Source: Charina bottae (Eukaryota > Chordata > Lepidosauria > Squamata > Charinaidae). From it: DNA of 64,000 nt. Made by a program: the position numbers and the translations under genes. Of the stretch, positions 44,822-55,487 are shown piece after piece (the stretch's first letter is position 1; the number at the start of each line of letters is the position of its first letter). The stretch lies in contig JALMGJ010000019.1 in NCBI GenBank assembly GCA_023362775.1, positions 5,063,501-5,127,500 on the forward strand. Direction: 5' to 3'. The notes below the pieces were generated by a model that saw nothing but the letters and a program-made list of their open reading frames with translations, was not told the DNA's origin and did not search any database.

Positions 44822-45922
44822 ATGGCGTCTTTGGGAACGAGACGGGCGGAGAAGGAGAAGAAGAAGGAGACTGGAGGACCACCTATTGATTCTGCTACAC
44901 CTGCTACATCTGCCTCAGAAGCTTTATTACCAGAAATGAAAAAGATATTAGAAGCTGTTGCAACACTAAATAAGAAAATGGATGATCAGAATACAGCAAT
45001 AAATAAGAAAATGGATGATCAGAATACAGCAATAAATAAGAAAATGGATGACCAGAATACAGCAATAAATAAGAAAATGGATGACTCCACGAAGCAGATG
45101 GAAGATCAGATTACAGCATTAGACAAAAAAATGGACGATATGAAGAAAGAAATAACCCGAGAGATTAAGCAAGATTTTAAAAAAGAAATTCAAACAATTA
45201 AGGAAGTGGTCAATTCTCTGTCAGGAGAACTTAAAGATACGCAAAGCCAGATGCAAAAATTAGAAGATAAATCAGAATATGCTATTAAAGAGATTGAACA
45301 TAATCTAGATATCACAGCTTTAGCAGAAATGAGAGAGAAGGAGCACATCTTGAGATTTAGAGCAATTCCAGAACAAGTAGATGAAAATGTGAGAGAAAGG
45401 ATGACTTTTGAATTAGCTAAATTTTTGGAGACAAGAGAACAAGATTTAGATTTGGAGATAGACAAGATATTCAGAGTAAACTCACGTTATGCTAAGGAAA
45501 GAAAAGTCCCTAGAGACATATTGATATATTTTGTAAGAAAAGTGACAAAAGAGCAAATCTTAAGGAAGCATTATAATACTAGATTAAATATAGAAGGGAA
45601 GGAAATAATTGTATTAAAAGAAATTCCCTTGAGAATAATTAGGAAAAGAAAAGACTATTCTTTCCTTACAGACAAATTAAGGCAACATAGTATTTCATTC
45701 AGATGGGAAAAATTGGAAGGCGTATCGTTTGAGTTCAAAGGACAGAGATTCAAAATAACTTCCATTTTAAAAGCAAAAGCTTTTTTAGAGAAATACAAGA
45801 AAGAAATGGGTTTACCAGAAGGAGAATTGACAAAAGGAGGAGAAACATCGAAAGACAAAGAGAAGACTGAAGATCTATCTGAGAAAGGAGCTACAGGTGT
45901 GGACTTAACAAAGGGATTTTAA
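44822..45922 (+). CDS. L1 ORF1 protein (RNA-binding chaperone)
   Basis: 366 codons from the ATG at 44822. That start is chosen because it follows the 5' UTR and begins the basic MASLGTRRAEKEKK; the open frame upstream is T-rich UTR. Residues 50-82 are three exact 11-residue repeats (NKKMDDQNTAI), followed by a diverged fourth, then a long charged coiled coil to about 165, expected to trimerise the protein. Next come an RRM-like segment (HILRFRAIPEQ... IFRVNSRYA) and a C-terminal domain with a TKEQILRKHYNTRLNIEGKE-like stretch. ORF1p coats L1 RNA in cytoplasmic ribonucleoprotein particles and assists reverse transcription. The frame has no visible damage. Confidence 0.93.
   Translation: MASLGTRRAEKEKKKETGGPPIDSATPATSASEALLPEMKKILEAVATLNKKMDDQNTAINKKMDDQNTAINKKMDDQNTAINKKMDDSTKQMEDQITALDKKMDDMKKEITREIKQDFKKEIQTIKEVVNSLSGELKDTQSQMQKLEDKSEYAIKEIEHNLDITALAEMREKEHILRFRAIPEQVDENVRERMTFELAKFLETREQDLDLEIDKIFRVNSRYAKERKVPRDILIYFVRKVTKEQILRKHYNTRLNIEGKEIIVLKEIPLRIIRKRKDYSFLTDKLRQHSISFRWEKLEGVSFEFKGQRFKITSILKAKAFLEKYKKEMGLPEGELTKGGETSKDKEKTEDLSEKGATGVDLTKGF
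44969..45100 (+). repeat. 33-bp tandem repeat within L1 ORF1
   Basis: Units start at 44969, 45002 and 45035, each 33 bp and nearly identical, with a diverged fourth from 45068. They encode 11-residue (hendecad) coiled-coil repeats. Confidence 0.9.
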
Positions 45923-45936
45923 AGAATAAAACACCA

Positions 45937-48900
45937 ATGGAACTTAAATATCTGACATGGAATATTAATGGAGCCAATGCTCCACAAAAAAGAAGAAAGA
46001 TATTTCATTTTTTGAAAAAACAGAAATTGGACATAAGTTGTTTACAAGAGACTCATATTTGTAAAAAAGATACTAAATATTTGATTCAAAAACAGCTTGG
46101 AGAAGAATTTATTTCGGCTGGATATAAAAAAACTAAAGGGGTAGTCTTATATGTACAACCAAAGTTAAACCCAAAATTGATATTAGCTGATGAAGAGGGT
46201 CGATACATTGTAGTAGAAATTAACATACAAGGAACTAAAACACTGATAGTTGGACTTTATGCACCGAATATGGATAAAGGAGTATTTTATAAAAACCTGA
46301 TGGATAAACTTTTGGACTTAACTTATGACAATTGGTGTTTCATGGGGGATTGGAATGGGGTAATTTACCCCAGATTGGATAGACAGTCACAAAAAGAAGT
46401 GAAGCAAACACAGGGAAAATTGCCACAAACATTTTTCGACTTGAAAGAGATGTTGGATTTACAAGACATTTGGAGATGTATGAATGGGACTTCCAGAGAA
46501 TTTACATATTATTCAGAGAGATTTAAATCACATTCTAGAATAGATATGATTTTGATATCTAAAAATTTGATGATGGATATTAACAAAGTTGATATATTAC
46601 CTAAGACTATATCAGATCATAATCCAGTAATGTTGACTCTTAAAGGGAAACGGAATGTATTTAGATGGAGATTGAATGAGTCACTACTATGGAATAATGA
46701 TGTAGTTGATGTATGCAAAAAAAAATTAAGAGAATATTTTCAATTTAATTTGAACAAAGGGACTAATATTCAAACTGTATGGGAAGCCAGTAAAGCATAT
46801 ATGAGGGGTTATTTTATTCAATACAATGCTCAAATGAGGAAGAAAAAACAAAAAAGAATTCAATTGATTTTAGATGAAATTAAAAGTAAAGAGTTAGATT
46901 TGAGAGATAAACCAATGGATGACACTTTGCTCACTCAAATTAAATTTCTACAAAAGCAAATATCAATGATATTAACTCAAGAGATAGAGACTCAAATGAA
47001 ATTTACAAAACAAAAATATTTTGAATATGCAAATAAACCAGGTAGATGGCTGGCTTATAAATTGAGGAAACAAAGACAAAAGAATTTGATTACTAATATT
47101 CAACATGAAGAAAAAACTCTGGTGAATAATATGGACATTCAAAAAACCTTTCATGACTATTATTCTAAATTATATAAAAAACAAGATGTCAACTTGGATG
47201 AGATTGAAGAATATTTGAATAAACAAAAACTAACTGTTCTTAATGACCAACAAAGATTGATATTAAATAATGTTATAACAAAAGAAGAATTGATAAAAGC
47301 TTTTAAGAAAATTAGTAGTGGAAAAGCTCCTGGACCGGATGGATTGTCAGCAGCCTACTATAAATGTTTTGAAGAGGATTTATGTCTACCTTTGCAGAAG
47401 ACTATGAATTCTATTTTGGAAACAGGAATTATGCCTGAAACTTGGAAAGAAGCACATATAACATTGATACCCAAAGAACAACAGGATTTAACATTAACTA
47501 AAAATTACAGACCAATATCTTTATTGAATAATGACTATAAGATATTTACAACGATATTAGCAGAAAGAATGAAGAATATACTTAAGGATTTTATTCATCA
47601 AGACCAAACTGGTTTTCTACCCAAAAGACAAATTCATGACAATGTCCGAAACATAGTAGACGTAATTGAATATTTGGATCAACACTATGATAAACAAGCT
47701 GCCTTGATATTTATTGATGCTGAAAAAGCCTTTGACAACTTAAATTGGCCTTTTATGTTCAAAGTTTTGGAAAATATGAATTTTGGAGGAAATTTTATAA
47801 AATGGATTAAATCAATATATACTCCACAATTTGCCAAAATAATTGTTAACGGAGAATTTAGTAAGCCATGTGAAATACAAAAAGGTACTAGACAAGGTTG
47901 TCCATTATCTCCACTTTTGTTTATATTGGTATTAGAGGTTTTACTTAGAGATATTAGACAAGATGATGGTATCCATGGTATTAAAGTTAAAAAAGAAGTT
48001 TATAAACTAAGAGCATTTGCTGACGACCTAGTCATTACTTTGGAGAATCCACTAGAAAGAATTGAAATATTAATACAGAAACTAAAAGACTTTGGGTCGC
48101 TAGCAGGGTTCAAAGTGAATTTACAGAAGACAAAAGTTTTGACCAAAAATATGGATTACCACCAACAAGAGAAATTGAAAGAAATAACAGGATATTCAAT
48201 GGAAGAAAAAGTAAAATATTTGGGAGTATATTTAACAACTAAAAATGTTAAGTTGTTTAAGAATAATTATATTCCACTTTGGATGGATATTAAAAAAGAT
48301 TTGGAACATTGGGAAAAACTGCAATTATCATTATTAGGTAGAATTTCAGCAATTAAAATGAATGTTTTGCCAAGAATTTTATATCTTTTTCAAACACTAC
48401 CTATATTGGCATCAGAAGAACCTTTTAAACAATGGCAGCGAGATATTTCTTTTTAGTTTATTTGGCAAGGGAAAAAACCAAGAGTAAAATATAAAGTATT
48501 GCAAGACTCTAAAGAAAGAGGAGGACTAGGTCTACCGGATTTGAAATTATATTATGCTGCTTGTTGCTTGGTTTGGATTAAAGAATGGATAGTTTTGAAA
48601 AATGAAAAATTATTGAATTTGGAAGGACATGAATTAAGATATGGATGGCATGGATATTTGTGGTACGATAAAGTTAAAGTTAATGTGGACTTTAAAAACC
48701 ATTATATTAGAAGATCCTTGTTAAGAATCTGGAATAAATATAAATTAATCTTATGTTATAAAAGACCCTTATGGATTTCTACACAAGAAGCATTCTACAG
48801 AACAGAAGTAAGAAATAAAGATAAATGGTTAACCTACAAAGACTTTTTAAAGAAAGAACAAGGACAATATATAATTAAATCAATAGAAGAATTGGTATCA

Positions 48901-49701
48901 GAGGGATACAGTTTTCAATGGCTTTCATATATGCAGCTCGTAGAGAAATTTAAATTAGATAAGAAAGACCTTGAATTTGAACAAACCAAATCGGAATTTG
49001 AGATACAACTATGTGAGACAGATGATCATCTAATTGCAAAAATGTATAAATTATTGTTAAAAGGTGAAATGGTAGAGGAACAAGTTAAAGACTGTATGAT
49101 TAAATGGGCTAAAAATATTGGCCATAATATTCAAATGCAACAATGGGAAGATATGTGGACCAAAGGGTTAAAATTTACTTTGTGTTATAATTTAAAAGAA
49201 AACTTTTATAAGATGATGTACAGATGGTATATGACCCCACAAAAACTTTCTAAAATGTATGGAAATGTCTCCAACTTATGTTGGAAATGTAAAAAAAAAG
49301 AGGGGTCTTTTTACCATATGTGGTGGACATGTGAGACTGCAAAGAAATTTTGGACTCAAATACATGCATTGATGCAAAATATATTACAAATTCGAGTTCC
49401 ATTTAAACCGGAATTTTTCTTACTGGGAATAATTGATGGACAACCTGGGAAGCAATTTACAAGGATTATGCAATACATGATTACAGCAGCAAGACTTATT
49501 TTTGCACAAAATTGGAAAAACCAGATATCGCCTACAATACAAGATTGGATGTTAAAATTGATGGATATGGCAGAGAATGATAAACTGACATGTTTATTAA
49601 AAGAAAATCCAAATAATTATTTCCTTAAAGAGTGGAAACCATTAACTGACTATTTACAAGATGCGGGAGGGGCAAAGCTTATATGGGGATTTGAAGATTA
49701 A
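45937..49701 (+). pseudogene. L1 ORF2 (endonuclease-reverse transcriptase) with one internal stop
   Basis: 1,255 codons from the ATG at 45937 to the TAA at 49699-49701, broken only by TAG at 48454-48456 (codon 840); the frame continues unchanged on the other side. The AP-type endonuclease shows N9 (NING), E38 (QETH), D138/N140 (GDWN), D203 (SRID) and D227/H228 (SDH). The reverse transcriptase shows GKAPGPDGLSAAYY, the IDAEKAFD block (D594), QKGTRQGCPLSPLLF and FADD (694-697). After the stop come FIWQGKKPR, GGLGLPDLKLYY and a C-terminal CWKC...H....C zinc-binding motif near residue 1115. The stop removes the last third, so the copy should not move as it stands unless readthrough occurs. Length and domain order are otherwise typical. 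Confidence 0.95.
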
Positions 49702-49974
49702 AATATATATATATTGATGTAATAGACAAGAAATATTCTTTAATATTATATATAGACCTAGCATGTAAGATAAAATTTTTAAAATACCATGACCAGATAC
49801 AAATCGGAAGTTGACCAAATTCTGTTTCAGCTTTATCTTTTTTTCTTTTTTCCTTTACTACACTTTTTTATCTTTTCTTTTTTCTTGATTTGTATTTCCA
49901 TTTTCTTTTCTGTTTCAAACTTTTATCTATGTAAAATTAAAATCTAATAAAATTTGTTAAAAAAAAAAAAAAAA
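49702..49974 (+). terminator. L1 3' UTR, poly-A signal and tail
   Basis: A pyrimidine-rich 3' UTR (tttctttttcctttactac region) is followed by aatctaataaaatttg with AATAAA at 49946-49951 and about 16 A residues. Confidence 0.9.
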
Positions 49975-50074
49975 GTTTGGAAAGCTCTGTCCTAGCACCA
50001 TGCCTGTGAAAATAGCTAGATCTTCAAGGTTTTACAAAAGGTGAGCAGGGTCAGGACCAGCTGAACCTCATGCG

Positions 50075-50345
50075 CAGAGCTTTCCAAACTGTGTGTCGCA
50101 ACACAAAAGTGTGTCGCCACACACAGTCTGGTGTGTCGCCACACAACACGGAAGCGCTGATCATCATCAGCGCTTCCGGGTTTTCCCGCGGCGACACACC
50201 AACTGCAGCGCGCAAAACCCAAAAGCGGAAGCAGCGCTTCCGGGTTTTTGCGCGCTGCCGCAAGGATGGCACTTCCAGGTTTTCCCGCGGCGACACACCA
50301 ATGCCGGTTGGTGTGTCGCTGCAGGAAAAACTTTGGAAAGCCCTT
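50075..50345 (-). mobile_element. hAT (Buster-like) MITE
   Basis: 271 bp. The termini are cagagctttcc and ggaaagccctt, with flanking ctcatgcg/ctcatgtg (7 of 8). The interior resembles the element at 13574, with repeated gtgtgtcgc and cttccgggtttt blocks but more of them. It sits in the L2 relic only ~75 bp from the MITE that carries the L1. Confidence 0.87.
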
Positions 50346-50759
50346 CTCATGTGGTTTGGTGTTCCAGAGGGCAGGCACAGCTGTGGAAAAGGCACGCTTC
50401 CTGGGTCCCACTGGATGACAATCCCTAGTAGACAGAACCTGCAGCATTCCCCTTTTGCCCAACCTAATGGGAAGGGTAGAAACAATGGGAGTACGGTAGT
50501 CCTTTGAACACCTTGGTCCCATGCCATGTAAGGCTTAATAAGTGATACCCAGCACTATGAATTGCTCCTGGAAGCAAACTGGAAGCCAGTGCATTTCACA
50601 GAGGAAAGGTGTAACATGGGCAAAGAGAGACATGCCCATAATTGCCCACACCACTGCATTTTGGACCAACAGAAGCTTCCAGGTGTTCTTCAAGGGAAGT
50701 CCCATGTACAGCACATTTGTCTTCAGAACCAAAGTGATGCAGAGCAGGAATGTCAACAC

Positions 50760-53055
50760 AATGAACTCTCAATTGATCTGAGTAGTAGGAGGGAAAAAAT
50801 GTCCATTAAATCTGAAGGTTTACTGTGTCAGCCACCGTTCGTTTCAGAAAAGACAGGACTTCTCCTGTACATGAATGGGAGATTTTTGGAGACAGCATAA
50901 TTGGTGACTTTAGTTTGCCAAGTGCAGCTAATGTCATTCAGACTTACAGAGGACCTTAAATGCGTTTCCTGAAGTTTTCCTGAAGAAGAAAATTCTGGTA
51001 CAAAATCCACTAACAGAAATGCATGGGAGAACAACATGAGTGTCTATGAGGCAAATATGTATCCCTTCAGGTATTTCTAAACTTAACTTCCAGCTGTTCT
51101 AGAAAACATGACCAATGTTGAGATGCTTCTGAGCTAAACACCCAGCAGCTCCAGACAATGTGAGCAATGTCTAAATTACCCATATTACAACTGTCACAAA
51201 TGGCAAGAATTCTGCTAATATTGTTCAACTTTAATTAAAACATACCCCTTTATATTTAACAATTCATACTAACACATCAACAGATTGTTGGCATTATGTT
51301 CTCATGCTCCATGTTTGGCAATCCAAAAAGCAAATTGTACAAAACTCAAATAATACAACCTAAATAAAGTAAGTTGCTAACTCTGGAAAGCAACTTTCAA
51401 GAGGGTAGGTTAGAGAGATCACTGTCCTTCTGCAGCCTTCTTCGTGTTTTTTTAGTACTGCTGGCCAGAAATTGATTTCACATGGCTAAGAGGCATCTAT
51501 TTTGTTCAAAGAAGTAAGCAGTTCATTATCCAAATGTCAACTGGAAAGTTTAATGACTACTACTTAGAGTTTGGATATGGCGATATCACTGCGACCAACA
51601 TCAATCAGGAGAGATAGGTGACTCTTTCCTCTCTCAAAAATTTATTTAGATTTACAGAAACCTTTCTATTACCTTTCCTTACATTTCTTCAACCCTTATT
51701 TTTGCTTTAAATATTGTTCATATCACAGCTTGAAAATGGAAAGCTTGACAAACATGACAAAAAAATGAAAGCAGAAGTAGGAACCATCTTATTAAAGATG
51801 CCAGAATATTTTGTTTGGTCTGTATTCTCAAGAAAAATGGCTTAATAATCAGTTTCAGAATGAATAAGTGATTGGAATACAATTATCTTTTGGATGTTAT
51901 CTTGTGATATTCTTCTTGACTTAGGAGAAAGATAATAGCAATGACAGTGTGATATAATGGACTTACAGAAGAAACCCATGTGAAACCAGATGCAGACTGC
52001 TGTATACTGTACATCCTTGCTTCAGACAATATGGTATTTCTGATCTGATTCAAAGTGACTTCGCTAATCAATTTTTAATAAATATGTACAATCAGAATGT
52101 AGTTATTCACTAGCTTACATTTGCCTCCCCCCCCCCCCCCAAAATGTTATGATACACTTCCTGGAGACAGACAGACAGACAGATGAGAAATCAGCATTCA
52201 CTGAGGTAACTATGTAGTGACAAAAGGCATTTAGAAATGGGCAAGTGGAGAAAATGGTTCTTAAAGGTGGGCTGAAATGCAAGTTTATGCATAGATTAAA
52301 CATGAGCTGAAAATGGAGTGGAATAAAAGGACAGAATGAGTGAAGTCGGAAAGTGGAACAGACTAGATTCAAATGTACTGTTTTCTCACAGCAAACCCAG
52401 AGGAGCTGAGTCTGTCCATATTTGTTTCAAAGTTTGCCAGAAACAGCTTTCAATAATAAATTATAATTTTGAATCCTCCACACGGAAATGTTACACTTTT
52501 TCCTTGAAACTCTTTTGGCTCCCAGGTAATTCCTCAGTTGTTTCATATGGAAAGGACCTCCCTCTTACTTGAAATTTTGGTTTAAATAGAAATTCAATGC
52601 CAATTCCAACATTAGCAATGACGTGCCTCTGCCTTACTACCTCAGGCATATTTTCTGCTGTGCTCCGGCACTAAAAACAGAAAGCTTTTCCATCACAAGC
52701 TAAAGACTTGCACCAGCACATTCTTGGTGTGTTGAATTATGTATAATCGCAGAACTGTTCAAGTGGAACATGGTTTCTGTTCAGAGTTTTTTTAAAAAAG
52801 TCAAATAAAATAAAATGTATGATAAAGCATAATGTTTCTCCAGGGGTAGAATAATTTAATGGAATCATTACTGTGCCCAAGTGGAAGTGTTGAAATGCAA
52901 TTCTCAATGAGACACTAGGTACAGAAGGGAATTGGGTATTCAATTGTTTTCCACTGTTCTAATTTTATGTTTGTTTTGTTATTTTAAGAACACTGAGAAT
53001 ATAGATATATCTCCCCCACCCACCCCCTGCCACATAGTTGTTACTTTTATTTGGA
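50760..53055. other. No recognised gene
   Basis: AT-rich unique-looking sequence. It has a C14 run at 52127-52141 and short caga repeats at 52168-52182. No repeat family is recognised. Confidence 0.35.
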
Positions 53056-53059
53056 TTAA

Positions 53060-53262
53060 AAAAAAATACTATGAAGATCATTCTGCCTAAAGGAGTAGGC
53101 CAAAGGGATGGGGTGGGTACAGAGAAGGCGTGCCGGAGAGGTCCCATCAGATGACAACATTTAAGGGAGGTGACCTGGGGAATGCTCACCCTATCTAACC
53201 TAGTAGTGTGGGAAGATACCTTCCGGGAGAGGCGGTCCCGCAAATAACCCCAGGACTGTCAA
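53060..53262 (-). pseudogene. LINE relic (L2/CR1 group)
   Basis: The minus strand reads MRDRLSRKVSSHTTRLDRV and HLMGPLRHAFSVPTPSLWP, the 'YLRDRL...' and 'RAFS..AP.LWN' blocks of L2-type LINEs in diverged form. No 3' UTR is preserved. Confidence 0.6.
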
Positions 53263-53760
53263 TCAATCAACTAGCATTAAAGATACCTTACTGAGATCTG
53301 TCTAATTCTTGCTTTCTTGGTCTTGCCTGATAGCATGACACCTATATTGGTGGTGGTGAATGGTTGGCCCCTTATCCTAGATGCTTTGTCCCCTTTTAAA
53401 AACTTTCCTGACAGTAAGCAAATTCTTGTTCTTTTCCCCTCCCTCTTCAAAACTGCCCCTCCATGGCTATTGTCCTGTTCCTACCATGTGTGTCTGCCTA
53501 CCTTCCCTGGACAGCAGGATCCAGGACTTGCACACCGAGTCCAGTTTGATAGCATACCAGTTAGAACACACTGCATGAGCTCCCCAATTTGGGAAAGCAT
53601 AATAGCAAATCACATCAAAGTCTCCTGCAGCACATGTAATTAATTGAGTGGTACGTCTAACCCCAGGGCATGATGCAGCTGCCTCTCCTGGAAGCATTAT
53701 GTTCTGCTCACTGCAATATGGGTACCTCAGTGGCTTAACTAGAAGAGAAAAAGCAGAAGT
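53263..53760. other. No recognised feature
   Basis: Slightly GC-richer, with open frames on both strands that resemble nothing I know. Confidence 0.3.
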
Positions 53761-53777
53761 GTCTTTTTAAAGGGGAT

Positions 53778-53963
53778 TGTCTGTAGGTTGAGTCATGGCA
53801 ACTGGATTTCTTTCTTTGGGTTGGAACGTCCAACCTAAGTGCTTCAGTGCTGAAGAAGCTACTTGGACAAGCAGCGAAACGTTTCAACCCAAAGAAAGAA
53901 ATCCAGCTGCCATGACACAACCTACAGACAATTCCACCTGGATGACCGAGAATGTTCATCGAC
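53778..53963. mobile_element. Second mini-PLE (inverted terminal repeats)
   Basis: The arms are inverted: attgtctgtaggttgagtca and aactggatttctttctttgg on the left face the same sequences reversed on the right (ccaaagaaagaaatccagct; tgacacaacctacagacaat). Flanks ttttaaaggggat at 53765-53777 and 53964-53976 are identical over 13 bp. The right arm has a hammerhead-like core. There is no coding region. Confidence 0.8.
53850..53883 (+). ncRNA. Hammerhead-like core in second mini-PLE
   Basis: CTGAAGA (53850-53856), stem II GCTACTT/AAGCAGC with one A-C mismatch and loop GGAC, GAAA (53876-53879), CGTT. The facing left arm lacks GAAA and looks dead. Confidence 0.6.
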
Positions 53964-54309
53964 TTTTAAAGGGGATGTTTATTAGAGCTGTGCACCATTT
54001 GAAAATATTTCAGAAAAAGTCCTTTGGAAAGCTGAGCCCACTACACAACTCCTCTTCATTAAATCACCCCCTCATTTTCCAGGTTGTTCTAGATGCTGAA
54101 AAAAAAATGCCATAGTTAAGAGGTGGATTAATTTTAAGAGGTGGATTAATTTTAATGAGTGGATTCCTTTAAAAAAGGACACCTTTTCCACCTTCAGGCT
54201 CAAAGAGAAGCCTGAAAAACTACAGCCTGCTTTTATGAATAGCAAGGAAGTGTTCTGCTCGTATGAGGTCCAAAGCAGGTTTTAAAAATTGTTTTCTAAG
54301 TGTTCACAA

Positions 54310-54432
54310 CAGAGAGCCAGCATGCTATAGAGATTACGGCACTGGACCATGAATGGGAAGAAGCAGGTTCTAGGACTTTCTTGGGCACAGAAGCCAGCCG
54401 GGTGACCATGAACCAGCTGTTCTTTATTAACC
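54310..54432 (+). mobile_element. Old tRNA-derived SINE fragment
   Basis: agagccagcatgctatagag as head, aggttctaggactttcttgg as a B-box-like segment, then gccagccgggtgaccatgaa. The tail is missing. Confidence 0.6.
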
Positions 54433-54627
54433 TTAACCAGTGTCAGGCTTTATGACAAGCTGGCTGATAAATCGATGCATCAGTCATCAATAGCTTTGCT
54501 GTAGGAACTAAGGCAAGGACTGTGCAAAACAAACAGATCTGCAACTGAGCAGGACAAATGCTAAGAAAAAAAACGTAATTTTCCATGGATTCATAGCCAC
54601 AGTATTTAAGTTTATGAATAATAGTCA

Positions 54628-55195
54628 AGTCAAGTCAATTTTATTTCGGTCATAGACCAGCATACAACTAGTAACATAACCCTAACATAACAGTTATGCT
54701 AAAATAGAAATAAAATAAATATAAAAAGTCATATTGATAGCATAAAATAAGATAAAGATAAAAATTATTAAGGTAAAATTACAGAAAAAACACTTAAAAT
54801 TCTAAAAAATCTAAGAAAAATTAGAAGAGATATTGTGGCGTGCTGTACAGATTATAGAGCAGTATTTAGCTATGGTCAATGAAGTAAAATCAGATTGGTC
54901 TGATAAAAACAGTTTGAGATAAAAAGAATCCGAACGACCTGGATATTTGATAAAAAATTGGGATAATAGTTCCTGGTGAGCATCTGCATAGAGAGGACAA
55001 TATAAAATGACATGATCCATTGTTTCAATGAATAATAGTTGAATATGAATAATTGAATATGAATAAATTATTTTTACAGAGGGGCTTCTTGAATTCAAGA
55101 GTCCTTTGAGAAGATAGATACAATGTCTAAGGACCTCTTTTTCAGCTGTCATAACTTGAACTGCAGATGTTCTTAGAGACTTCAGCATTCTTGAC
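54628..55195 (-). pseudogene. Non-LTR retrotransposon C-terminus and 3' UTR
   Basis: About 125 minus-strand codons are open (54811-55188). They contain FIETMDHVILYCPLYADAHQ, the H....C..Y pattern of the C-terminal knuckle region found in several LINE clades, then a hydrophobic stretch. The plus-strand left end agtcaagtcaattttatttc is the reverse complement of a repetitive 3' end often seen in squamate LINEs. I cannot fix the clade. The upstream catalytic domain is absent. Confidence 0.65.
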
Positions 55196-55480
55196 TTTCA
55201 AACTTTGTGTCAAAACGCATTTCAAGAAACAAACAATAAGGACCCAGGAAGGCACACGGTTCATTTCTATAACTGCCCTGATAATAAACTATATTGTTTC
55301 ATGTCCCTGCTTTCCACAAACAATAGGTCCTCCTCCTCCAACATGATCCCATGAGGATGTCATAAGATTATACCTCCCAGAGTTCCTAGTCAGCATTAGA
55401 ATTCCTATATGAGAATTCTTGTAGTCACTGGACGATATCTGCAGAACATCAGTTTCTAGTTGAAATGCTAGTCTACATTC
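55196..55480. other. No recognised feature
   Basis: Short unique-looking stretch. Confidence 0.3.
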
Positions 55481-55487
55481 TGTACAG

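Larger units (their letters stand above)
43653..49974 (+). mobile_element. Full-length L1 (LINE-1) retrotransposon
   Basis: 6.3 kb with 5' UTR (43653-44821), ORF1, 14-bp spacer, ORF2, 3' UTR (49702-49958), an aataaa signal (49946-49951) and a poly-A of about 16. Flanking 16-bp target copies aaaagtttggaaagct lie at 43637-43652 and overlap the poly-A end at 49971-49986. The bottom-strand nick site reads TTTT/CATG, as expected of L1 endonuclease. Only one inactivating lesion is visible (see ORF2), so the insertion is young. There is no 5' truncation. Confidence 0.95.
43137..49989 (-). mobile_element. hAT MITE with minisatellite interior, split by the L1
   Basis: The termini cagtgcgttcc and ggaaagctctg are flanked by tcctagcc (43129-43136) and tcctagca (49990-49997), 7 of 8 bases matching. 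Its own DNA is 43137-43652 plus 49971-49989. The interior is an expanded minisatellite (about 43215-43560) of 56- or 61-bp units. It has the inverse orientation to the copies at 40350 and 58475, which hold only two units. Confidence 0.85.
42940..50750 (-). mobile_element. Old L2-group LINE relic split by nested insertions
   Basis: Its 3' end is at 42940-43136 (tttatttcaatttatatggc; attctgggcagccag). Its coding remainder is at 49990-50074 and 50346-50745. There the minus strand still reads NVLYMGLPLKNTWKLLLVQN, HVTPFLCEMHWLPVCF and RKRAFSTAVPALWN. The gap 43137-49989 is a hAT MITE containing an L1, and 50075-50345 is a second hAT MITE. The protein has many substitutions and stops, so this is the oldest layer. 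Confidence 0.75.

Noticed and set aside
53317..53643. 108-codon open frame as a possible host exon
   Set aside because: No flanking splice sites of note, no recognisable domain, and overlapping frames on both strands of similar length.
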